11,396 bases of DNA from SICV01 sp964372375 (GTDB lineage Archaea > Nanobdellota > Nanobdellia > Pacearchaeales > GW2011-AR1), in NCBI GenBank assembly GCA_964372375.1, contig CAYJQF010000019.1, positions 1 through 11,396 on the forward strand, given 5' to 3'. The first letter of the stretch is position 1, and each line of letters starts with the position of its first letter. The notes under the pieces are model-generated. The model worked only from the letters and a program-made list of their open reading frames with translations. It did no database searches and had not been told where the DNA came from. The position numbers and the translations under genes are program-made. Below, one piece after another: positions 6,839 to 11,396 of this stretch.

Positions 6839-6848
6839 GTTTAAATAG
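6839..6848 (-). promoter_or_regulatory. TATA box of the aminopeptidase gene
   Basis: GTTTAAATAG reads CTATTTAAAC on the minus strand, centred 26 bases before the ATG at 6818 (leaderless). The core TTTAAA is symmetric, so it could also serve plus-strand transcription toward the small frame at 6881. Confidence 0.6.
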
Positions 6849-6880
6849 CTAAGGGAAATGTATTTGTACTCTTGGTTCGT

Positions 6881-7245
6881 ATGAATCAGGTGTATCGGCT
6901 GCCTTATAGATGTCAAGGAACTTGACGCTAACTCCATCTTTCAGGATGGAGTGTTCCTTGAGCATCCAAAAGACAAGCGCCTGTCACAAACCACACCTTT
7001 TAGGGTGTGGTGGCGCATTGTCTTTTGGATATACTTGTACTGTAGAAGAAAGTATTCCCCTGCAGCATGCGCGAACATGGTCAAGCAAAAGCCGCGCGTA
7101 TCCTTGTCTTCGTCTCGCTTCTCTTTTTGAGGAGCGAAAGGAGGTCGTGCAGGCAGCGTACCAGGCACAGCAGCTCAGCCCTGGAGAGCGCAGCAGGCTT
7201 CTCTGGCTTCTAGAAAGTAATGAGCAGCTCTCTTTTGGCGCGTGA
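6881..7245 (+). pseudogene. Small ORF apparently interrupted by repeat element E2
   Basis: An ATG at 6881 opens MNQVYRLPYR and then, inside element E2, reads into a stop. If bases 6911-7029 are taken out, codon AGA (6908-6910) joins TAT (7030-7032) in frame. The reading continues as YTCTVEESIPLQ and onward to a TGA at 7243-7245, giving about 82 residues. The C-terminal part is convincing as protein: FEERKEVVQAAYQAQQ, then LSPGERSRLLWLLESNEQ, an amphipathic helical tail. I recognise no family. The uninterrupted plus-strand frame starting at 6910 would translate through E2's hairpins and is less likely. This is either a disrupted gene, or an element removed or bypassed at RNA level; the first is simplest. 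Confidence 0.4.
6911..7029 (+). repeat. Structured repeat element copy E2
   Basis: 119 bases folding into two large hairpins. The left half starts TGTCAAGGAACTTGAC. TCAAGGAAC (6913-6921) pairs with GTTCCTTGA (6953-6961) around inner stem ACTCCATC (6931-6938)/GATGGAGT (6945-6952). Alternatively GTCAAG (6912-6917) pairs locally with CTTGAC (6921-6926), so the two folds exclude each other. The right half has a 13-bp stem (6964-6976/7018-7030), then an A bulge (7017), then a further 5 bp (6977-6981/7012-7016). Inside it lies an 8-bp hairpin ACCACACC (6990-6997)/GGTGTGGT (7004-7011). Both ends match copy E1 in the same orientation, so the aminopeptidase gene is flanked by direct copies. Confidence 0.68.
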
Positions 7246-7250
7246 TAGAT

Positions 7251-7718
7251 TCAATGAGCAGTTTTTAACGCACTCTTGAGCCTGCGTTCTTTGGGAATAT
7301 GGTTTAATACTCGCTCTCCGGTTGACTTGCCGCAGCCAATGAAGTCGCTCTTATATCGAATAATGCACGTGCCTTTGGATGCTTGTCTTTCAAGGTCATT
7401 GCCTCGTATCCATTTTTGGTATTCTTCAGCAGTTAGGTCAATAACCCCCGTCGTTATCTGGTCTTTTAATATGTGCAGGGCGTCAAAGCTCAATCTAAGG
7501 TCGTGCTCTTTTCTCATTAGATACATTCCTATCAGTTCTATATTGATTATTTGCGCAAGTTTGATAATTTCATCCTTGCTTAGTGAGCCGGAGAAGCCGC
7601 GGATTTTTTCTTTCCCTGTTTCGAGCAGTAAGTAAGGCAGGTCGGTGATGCCGTATTGTTTTTCCAGCTGTTCTACTATTCTTCTTTTTTCAGGGGATTT
7701 TATGAATGAGAAGTTCAT
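7251..7718 (-). CDS. PUA-domain RNA-binding protein, partner of NSUN methyltransferase (COG3270-like)
   Basis: A 155-residue protein. Its C-terminal third, IIRYKSDFIGCGKSTGERVL followed by NHIPKERRLKS (about 119-149), is the PUA-like domain found at the C-terminus of RsmF-type NOL1/NOP2/Sun methyltransferases. In archaea it is often a separate protein (the COG3270 group, similar to eukaryotic Nip7 in style). The N-terminal half (about 8-90) resembles the pre-PUA part, with LPYLLLETGKEKIRGFSGSL and an LRLSFDALHIL segment. Likely role: bind rRNA or tRNA and guide the methyltransferase, here encoded 1.5 kb upstream on the same strand with three inserted genes in between. The ATG overlaps the HepT stop by four bases (ATGA). 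Upstream AAGGGAAGG is a ribosome site. The call rests on remembered family patterns. Confidence 0.75.
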   Translation of the reverse strand: MNFSFIKSPEKRRIVEQLEKQYGITDLPYLLLETGKEKIRGFSGSLSKDEIIKLAQIINIELIGMYLMRKEHDLRLSFDALHILKDQITTGVIDLTAEEYQKWIRGNDLERQASKGTCIIRYKSDFIGCGKSTGERVLNHIPKERRLKSALKTAH

Positions 7719-8158
7719 GTTGCCTTCCCTTTTAGGCAGGATTTAATACTATCAATAAATTCCTCAACTTCTTTTTCCAGTTCATTTTTTATTGAATTGT
7801 ACACTATTTCATCATCTATTTTTCCATACTCATGTGCAATCCAATTCCGCATTCCCTTTGCTTCTTTTAGCTTCTTGCATAATCTCTCTGAGATTATATT
7901 TTTCTCAAATAGGATTTCAAAAATCTCCGTATCGCTTTCAGCCATTCTGACTTTCTTGTCTTTTTCTGCTATTTCCTCTTTGAAGAATATAAATGCCAGG
8001 TCAACTATAGCTTCAATTATCTTTTCAGAGTATCTTTCACAGATTGCTTTCTTATCACGGTTTTTCTTGTACTCTTCTAGACTTTCAGGGACTCTTTGCA
8101 AAAGAAAGCCTAAAAACTCTTCGATTTCCTTTATTTTATCATTAATTCTTTCTTTCAT
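7715..8158 (-). CDS. hepT: HEPN-domain RNase toxin, HepT-like
   Basis: A 147-residue all-helical protein from ATG 8158. It has the HEPN catalytic motif R-x4-H-x-Y at Arg104, His109 and Tyr111 (RNWIAHEYG), which defines the HepT family. In characterised HepT/MntA pairs the toxin cleaves RNA and the cognate nucleotidyltransferase silences it by adding AMP to that Tyr. All three motif residues are present here, so activity and control by that mechanism are expected. A farther ATG at 8179 would add seven residues. I prefer 8158 because GGAAGGAT (minus strand, about 8173-8166) gives a ribosome site. The start overlaps the antitoxin end by 17 bases and the stop overlaps the PUA gene start, so it is coupled on both sides. 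The gene is rich in Lys, Glu and Ile. Confidence 0.88.
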   Translation of the reverse strand: MKERINDKIKEIEEFLGFLLQRVPESLEEYKKNRDKKAICERYSEKIIEAIVDLAFIFFKEEIAEKDKKVRMAESDTEIFEILFEKNIISERLCKKLKEAKGMRNWIAHEYGKIDDEIVYNSIKNELEKEVEEFIDSIKSCLKGKAT

Positions 8159-8642
8159 ACAATATCCTTCCTTTCTCATTTATTTCTTCTTTTATCTTAT
8201 CTGGAAGAGTGTTATATACTTTTATATCTATTTTCTCATTATAATTAAACTTAATTTCAAATCTTGCCGCTTCCTTTTCATCTATTGTATTAAATTCTAC
8301 TGCTATATCAATGTCAGACCTCATTGTCCTTAGATTTTCTACTGTTGATCCAAACAAGAAAATTCTTCTTATCTTTGAAGCATACTCGCTCTCAAGTATC
8401 TCTCTCTTTATACCCTCAATTTCCTCTTTTATTTTAGAACCTTTCTTCAGCTGAAAAGTAGATTCAAACTCAGCTATTTCTTTTATAAATTCAAATTTCT
8501 TTCTTATATCCCGAGAAAGCCTGTTCTTTTCTGATTGGGTTAATCGTATCCCTAGTAGTTGCTTTTTTATTATCATCAACTCTCTTTTTCCGAATATCTT
8601 TCTCGCTTTCTTATTTTTCTCCAGAAATTCAATTAATCCCAT
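8142..8642 (-). CDS. mntA: MNT-type nucleotidyltransferase antitoxin, MntA-like, with N-terminal extension
   Basis: A 166-residue protein. The catalytic half (about 88-166) has the minimal nucleotidyltransferase signature GS-x10-DxD: Gly98-Ser99, then Asp110 and Asp112. A third acidic residue, Asp139, lies in KIDIKVY. In known HepT/MntA modules this enzyme AMPylates the HEPN toxin and so neutralises it. The N-terminal half (1-85) is not part of the minimal fold. It holds KRELMIIKKQLLGIRLTQSE and NRLSRDIRKKFEFIK, a conserved-looking helical segment I recall from archaeal nucleotidyltransferases; it may bind DNA or the toxin. The message start is unclear: the TATA box in the operator lies only about 20 bases from the ATG and there is no Shine-Dalgarno. 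The gene is A/T-rich compared with its neighbours. Confidence 0.86.
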   Translation of the reverse strand: MGLIEFLEKNKKARKIFGKRELMIIKKQLLGIRLTQSEKNRLSRDIRKKFEFIKEIAEFESTFQLKKGSKIKEEIEGIKREILESEYASKIRRIFLFGSTVENLRTMRSDIDIAVEFNTIDEKEAARFEIKFNYNEKIDIKVYNTLPDKIKEEINEKGRILYERKN

Positions 8643-8646
8643 TTAC

Positions 8647-8676
8647 TTATTATAACCTTTATATAGGTTATAATAA
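8647..8676 (-). promoter_or_regulatory. 12-bp inverted repeat with central TATA box before the antitoxin gene
   Basis: TTATTATAACCT (8647-8658) and AGGTTATAATAA (8665-8676) are perfect arms around TTATAT. On the minus strand the centre reads TATATAAA (8665-8658), a strong TATA box. A protein bound here would exclude TBP, so this is a likely autoregulatory operator of the toxin-antitoxin operon. Confidence 0.68.
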
Positions 8677-8692
8677 CCATAATTATGGTTAT
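8673..8692 (-). promoter_or_regulatory. Second operator: 20-bp perfect palindrome
   Basis: ATAACCATAATTATGGTTAT is a perfect 20-bp palindrome sharing the half-site GGTTAT with the neighbouring repeat. Inverted half-sites start at 8651 and 8673 and direct ones at 8666 and 8687, so the units repeat every 21-22 bases (two helical turns), placing bound dimers on one face of the DNA. Confidence 0.65.
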
Positions 8693-8694
8693 AT

Positions 8695-9255
8695 TTAAAT
8701 GTTTTCATTCCCTAATCTCTTCATAATCTCATCTGCTATCTCTTTTGGTTTTTTATTCTCTGCATAAATGATAAAATTACACAGTTTCTTCAGGATTGGA
8801 GGATATTTCTTATAATCTCTCATTGTTTGCAACACTACCTCTTTATGCTCTATGCGCCTGAAGTGCTTTCTCTTCTTTTCTCTATTAATTAAAAGATTAA
8901 CTGACTTATTTATCTGCCTGAAAGGAAGCAAGCCAACAATAATGGATTTTTTCTTTGCAGTTTTTCTAACTTTCTCGCTTGCTTCCGAATATTTTCTTGA
9001 ACTTATTGAGCCTCCAGAAAGGTCAAAGACAAAATTATTTTTCTTGTAGACTTCTCTAATAAGTCCGTATCCACTTCTTTTGATACATTTACCAATTATT
9101 CCAGATTTAATGGCTTTGTCTAAGCCACCGTGCTTTTTCATTGCTTTTTCTCCAATTGCATCAGATGAGTAATATTTTAGCTTCAATTCCTTAGCTAAAA
9201 GCCTTGCAACTGTTGATTTTCCTCCTGAACGAGGCCCCGTTATAGTTATCCTCAT
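8695..9255 (-). CDS. P-loop small-molecule kinase of shikimate/adenylate-kinase type
   Basis: A 186-residue protein. Walker A is GPRSGGKST (residues 7-15), followed by a helix and KYYSSDAIGE, where Asp follows the second strand as in shikimate-kinase-like folds. A third strand ends FDLSGGSIS (about 76-84), recalling the substrate-binding Gly pair. A Lys/Arg-rich lid (KSVNLLINREKKRKHFRR) follows, and the C-terminus is IADEIMKRL. ATP-dependent phosphoryl transfer is likely. The substrate is unknown, and no shikimate or nucleotide pathway gene is nearby. The ATG overlaps the methyltransferase stop by four bases and has GGAGG ten bases before it. It precedes the toxin-antitoxin pair by 52 bases of operator DNA. 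Like that pair it is A/T- and Lys-rich, so it may belong to the same acquired block. Confidence 0.7.
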   Translation of the reverse strand: MRITITGPRSGGKSTVARLLAKELKLKYYSSDAIGEKAMKKHGGLDKAIKSGIIGKCIKRSGYGLIREVYKKNNFVFDLSGGSISSRKYSEASEKVRKTAKKKSIIVGLLPFRQINKSVNLLINREKKRKHFRRIEHKEVVLQTMRDYKKYPPILKKLCNFIIYAENKKPKEIADEIMKRLGNENI

Positions 9256-10229
9256 TCTCTAATTTCCTCCAGCAAGTTTATTTTGCAGACGAAGAAACCT
9301 TCTGAATCGTTGTCTTGCGGGTAAACGCGGCAGGCTTTTGCGACTTCTGGATTGAATTGCTCATTTTGCCATGCAAGTATGCCTGGCCTGCACTTTACAG
9401 GCAATTGCAGAGGTTCTATTTTAACGGGGAAATTTTTGAGGGCGAAGTTGATTACTGACTCATTTTCTTCAGGAGAGTGAGTACAAGTACTGTACACCAG
9501 TGTGCCTCCTTTTTTTAGAACTTTTAAAGAAAAAGCGAGCAGCTTTTTCTGCAAGGCTCCTAGCTTATATATCATTTTGGGATTCCACATGATGAAGGTT
9601 TTTGGACTTGAACGGAGCGTGCCTTCGCCTGAACAGGGAGCGTCGAGAAGGATTTTGTCAAACTTATAGCCTGCTTTTGCCAATCTGCTGCATAAAGCAA
9701 TGCCATCATGCTGCGTAACAAAGGTATTTGAGACTCCACACCTTTCCAGAGTTGCTGCAAGAATGCGTATTCTGTCTAACTTGAAATCATTGGCAATAAG
9801 CGTGCCTTGATTATTCATTTCTGCTGCTATTTGTGAGGTTTTTGAGCCGGGAGAAGCACAGACATCTAGAATGAATTCTCCTGATTTTGGTTGTAAGGCG
9901 AGTACCGAAAGCATGCTTGAAAGCTCTTGGACGTAATAATAACCTAATAGATGTTCCAAGGCATTGCCTAGCTCCCCTGGTCCTAAGGGTTGGTCAATGA
10001 GAAGTATTTCGGGATGATTGGGAAAAGGTTGCTTGATGGTCCAGCGTTTAGCTAATCTTTTTACTAACTCTTCAGGTGTTATCTTTAAGGTATTACAGCG
10101 GATGAAATTTCTTGGTTGTGTATGTACTATAGTTTCAAAAGCGGCGAAGTCCTTTGTGTCTGGCAAAAGCTGCTGCATCCGCTCTTTAAAGAGCGGTTTC
10201 ATCTCATATTTGTACATTCTCTGTTCCAT
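9252..10229 (-). CDS. NOL1/NOP2/Sun-family RNA 5-methylcytosine methyltransferase
   Basis: A 325-residue SAM-dependent enzyme that methylates cytosine C5 in tRNA or rRNA. An N-terminal RNA-binding part (1-100) contains RCNTLKITPEELVKRL. The Rossmann core has SAM motif FILDVCASPGSKTSQIAAEM (119-138). Motif IV is DAPCSGEGTLRSSP, with release Cys199. Motif VI is YSTCTHSPEENE, with nucleophile Cys249. The end (about 295-317), CRVYPQDNDSEGFFVCKI, closes the fold. No PUA domain is attached; it is the separate gene at 7251-7718. Target RNA cannot be read from sequence; archaeal relatives include tRNA and rRNA enzymes. The ATG at 10229 has TTAAAA about 25 bases upstream, so a leaderless start fits. 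An in-frame ATG at 10217 is the alternative. It heads the run of five minus-strand genes. Confidence 0.93.
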   Translation of the reverse strand: MEQRMYKYEMKPLFKERMQQLLPDTKDFAAFETIVHTQPRNFIRCNTLKITPEELVKRLAKRWTIKQPFPNHPEILLIDQPLGPGELGNALEHLLGYYYVQELSSMLSVLALQPKSGEFILDVCASPGSKTSQIAAEMNNQGTLIANDFKLDRIRILAATLERCGVSNTFVTQHDGIALCSRLAKAGYKFDKILLDAPCSGEGTLRSSPKTFIMWNPKMIYKLGALQKKLLAFSLKVLKKGGTLVYSTCTHSPEENESVINFALKNFPVKIEPLQLPVKCRPGILAWQNEQFNPEVAKACRVYPQDNDSEGFFVCKINLLEEIRE

Positions 10230-10250
10230 GAAGTTGTGAGAAGCAGAAGG

Positions 10251-10257
10251 GTTTTAA
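10251..10257 (-). promoter_or_regulatory. TATA-like box of the methyltransferase gene run
   Basis: GTTTTAA reads TTAAAAC on the minus strand, centred about 25 bases before the ATG at 10229. It is weaker than the other boxes but correctly placed. The 51-base gap to the upstream gene shows no Shine-Dalgarno site. Confidence 0.45.
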
Positions 10258-10280
10258 GGGTGTCGGTTTCAAACGGTTTT

Positions 10281-10862
10281 TTATCTTAAAGCAGGAAATT
10301 CAGGTATTTTAAGTGTGCCTTCCAGAATACGTTTGATTTCATCAGGGTGCAAACCAAATTCAGGATTCCATTCGGGAAATAGTCCATTTTTCTTTCTATG
10401 ACACAATATCCAATTTGCAAAAACATATAATTCCTTGCCTAGTCCTCTCCGTATGACATCGCCATCTATCGCCAGTTCTTCTGCTTCTCTAAATAACCTT
10501 CTTCTTGCATATTCGCGCGATAGTATCTCTCTTTTTCCTTGTTGAGTGCTTTCTATTTCTCTTACTGCGTGAGAGAGTTCGTGAGCCAGTCCCGCTTCTA
10601 GACATTCTTCAGACAAAGTACTTACTTCTGGTTTCGCTAGAATATAATGTACTCTTGGATTATGAGTTGCGCAGTATTCAAGAAAACTTCTGTTCAGTTT
10701 TTTTACTTCAATACGTATTTCATGTCCAGATAGCTCAAGATATTCTTTTCTTTGCAAACGTTCAGTAAGACGTTTCAGTCTATTCATCATTATTCTCTTT
10801 TCTCTTCCTTTTTCAATTTTGTGGTAATTTTTGGCTTGTTTCCAAGAAGAAAATAGCCACAT
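10281..10862 (-). CDS. Putative zinc metallopeptidase (HExxH type)
   Basis: A 193-residue protein with the zinc motif LAHELSHAV (HELSH at 94-98), which gives two His ligands and the catalytic Glu95. About 30 residues on, FREAEELAIDGDVIRRG (124-140) offers Glu128 or Glu129 as the third ligand in an E-x(3-4)-D setting, as in minimal gluzincins. The region before it (GHEIRIEVKKLNRSFLEYC, HYILAKPEVSTLS) would be the beta sheet in front of the active-site helix. There is no signal peptide or membrane segment, so a cytosolic peptidase is likely; the target is unknown. An ATG at 10790 (residue 25) is an equally possible start, since no promoter is visible before 10862, where G/C-rich hairpins begin. 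I cannot assign a named family. Confidence 0.68.
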   Translation of the reverse strand: MWLFSSWKQAKNYHKIEKGREKRIMMNRLKRLTERLQRKEYLELSGHEIRIEVKKLNRSFLEYCATHNPRVHYILAKPEVSTLSEECLEAGLAHELSHAVREIESTQQGKREILSREYARRRLFREAEELAIDGDVIRRGLGKELYVFANWILCHRKKNGLFPEWNPEFGLHPDEIKRILEGTLKIPEFPALR

Positions 10863-11128
10863 TAGTTAGTGAGGCGCGAAGCGCCGAACGCGCCGTAAGG
10901 CACCAAGGTTCCTTGACGTTCAACCTTCTTTTGGAAGGCTTTCAGCGCTTACTTAACCGCTAAAAGGGCGGTTAAGGGTGATTAAAAGAAATTCACCTGT
11001 ACCTCTAAATATTATTTTAGTTAGGAGGTTGCTTCGCAATTCCAAAACACCAAGAATTTAAAATTCTTGGGTGCCATCAAGAATCAGAATCCAAGATTCT
11101 TGAGGTCGCATGTTCGCTACGTTTAAGC
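10863..11128 (+). repeat. Gene-free stretch packed with tandem hairpins
   Basis: No protein reading frame is supported here. Successive perfect stems are GGCGC/GCGCC (10873-10877/10881-10885), with alternative GGCGCG/CGCGCC (10873-10878/10889-10894). Next come GCC/GGC with a GTAA loop (10892-10901), CAAGG/CCTTG (10904-10915), AAGGTT/AACCTT (10905-10910/10922-10927) competing with CCTTC/GAAGG (10924-10938), and CTTAACCGC/GCGGTTAAG (10952-10960/10968-10976). After these come GGTGA/TCACC (10977-10981/10993-10997), ACCTC/GAGGT (11001-11005/11025-11029) and TTGC/GCAA (11029-11032/11036-11039), and then repeat copy E3. On the minus strand GTCAAGGAACCTTGG (10917-10903) resembles the E2 left end, so an inverted partial copy may be present. 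Confidence 0.5.
11041..11128 (+). repeat. Structured repeat element copy E3 (related to E1)
   Basis: Hairpin A is CCAAGAATT/AATTCTTGG (11050-11058/11062-11070, loop of three). A six-base spacer ending GCCA follows. Hairpin B is TCAAGAATC/GATTCTTGA (11077-11085/11095-11103), and then GAGGT. This is the same order and spacing as E1. After a 16-base insertion, TTTAAGC (11122-11128) again matches E1 (TTGAGG then TTTAAGC). A second AGAATC (11086-11091) can pair with the same 3' arm (11095-11100), giving an alternative shorter hairpin. Confidence 0.62.
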
Positions 11129-11173
11129 ACACCGTACCAACTCACGCTCTCGCGTTTAATCTCGCTTAAACGT
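11119..11173 (+). repeat. 10-bp inverted repeat with a competing inner arm
   Basis: ACGTTTAAGC (11119-11128) is the exact complement of GCTTAAACGT (11164-11173). CGTTTAA at 11152-11158 can pair with the same right arm (TTAAACG, 11166-11172), so two exclusive stems are possible. The rest of the gap up to 11260 shows G/C-rich short stems and no gene. Confidence 0.5.
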
Positions 11174-11260
11174 AATTAACGAATAATTCTAAGGAGCATT
11201 GAGGGTTTGCTTTGCCCCCGACCACCCACCCCTCGAGAGGAGATTGTCGCTGATAGAAAT

Positions 11261-11268
11261 AAAAAAAA
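11261..11268 (-). terminator. Oligo-T terminator of the partial gene
   Basis: Eight T residues on the minus strand, about 30 bases after the stop codon at 11297, fit archaeal intrinsic termination. Confidence 0.55.
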
Positions 11269-11296
11269 GAGTTGTAAAATAAATGTGGCTAATAAT

Positions 11297-11396
11297 TTAC
11301 TTTTTTCTCCAGAAAAATCCTGCTTTACTTTCTAACTTTTCAATTTTATTTTCACTTGTCAATTCCATGAGAACCCTATACAACAGATGCCAATTG
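11297..11396 (-). CDS. C-terminal end of an unidentified protein (partial)
   Basis: The minus strand is open from the window edge to a TAA at 11297-11299. It reads NWHLLYRVLMELTSENKIEK and then LESKAGFFWRKK. The first 12 codons before an internal ATG (11369) are also open, so the gene probably begins outside. The helical, Lys/Glu-rich tail and the following T8 terminator support a true gene end. The family cannot be told from 32 residues; a stand-alone 23-residue peptide from the internal ATG is the less likely alternative. Confidence 0.5.
   Translation of the reverse strand, partial: NWHLLYRVLMELTSENKIEKLESKAGFFWRKK

Noticed and set aside
6911..7029. Element E2 as a bulge-helix-bulge intron of a protein gene
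   Set aside because: No 4-bp helix with three-base bulges can be drawn at both junctions; only a weak TATA/TATA pairing flanks it.
6910..7245. Continuous plus-strand reading frame of 111 codons
   Set aside because: Its first 40 codons run through the two large hairpins of element E2 and look unlike protein. Only the part after 7030 seems coding, so I describe it as an interrupted small gene.
7380..7404. Resemblance of the PUA gene to the E2 stem (GATGCTTGTCTTTCAAGG)
   Set aside because: It lies in well-conserved coding sequence and the match is short and rearranged.
7797..8333. Plus-strand frame opposite the toxin-antitoxin genes
   Set aside because: It is rich in Ile, Phe, Ser and Leu, as expected from the reverse complement of Lys/Glu-rich genes.
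10863..11260. RNase P RNA, SRP RNA or a CRISPR array
   Set aside because: No conserved core sequences of either RNA were seen, and the repeats are not evenly spaced direct repeats with unique spacers.

Overview
The window reads as archaeal chromosome, probably from a DPANN-type lineage such as the Woesearchaeota/Pacearchaeota group. That lineage call is inference from gene content and was not checked by a search. The archaeal signs are a two-domain Cdc48 AAA ATPase, a type II methionine aminopeptidase, a split NSUN-type RNA methyltransferase/PUA pair, a tRNA with a bulge-helix-bulge-type intron and no encoded CCA, and at least five A/T-rich TATA-like boxes centred about 25-26 bases before a start codon with no Shine-Dalgarno site (leaderless promoters).

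Layout. 1-78 is the 3' part of tRNA-Ile(GAT) with a 12-nt intron. 83-2128 (minus) holds a zinc-ribbon/Hsp20-like protein and an MFS transporter. From a divergent intergenic region, 2220-4851 (plus) is a two-gene operon of a zinc-ribbon AbrB-type regulator and Cdc48. 4890-5830 (plus) is a coupled pair, an unrecognised protein and a GNAT-like acetyltransferase. They converge on the methionine aminopeptidase (5898-6818, minus). 7251-10229 (minus) is one tightly packed run of NSUN methyltransferase, P-loop kinase, MntA-like nucleotidyltransferase, HepT-like HEPN toxin and PUA-domain partner of the methyltransferase. 10281-10862 (minus) is a putative zinc metallopeptidase. 11297-11396 (minus) is the last 32 codons of a gene that runs off the window.

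Protein quality control (Cdc48, the Hsp20-like protein, the HELSH protein) and translation/RNA modification (tRNA, MetAP, NSUN/PUA pair) dominate. The A/T-rich, Lys/Ile-rich block 7715-9255 looks like an acquired toxin-antitoxin cassette placed between the methyltransferase and its PUA partner.

The most unusual content is a family of about 110-120-nt structured repeats (5831-5942, 6911-7029, and a related copy around 11041-11128). Two copies share both ends but differ inside. Two copies share a pair of tandem hairpins whose stems differ only by compensatory base-pair changes. One copy appears to supply the last 14 codons of the aminopeptidase. Another interrupts a small reading frame that would be continuous if the element were removed. 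The third lies in a roughly 430-base gene-free stretch packed with hairpins that have competing partners. Several promoters also carry inverted repeats centred on the TATA box, most strikingly the tandem operators in front of the toxin-antitoxin genes.
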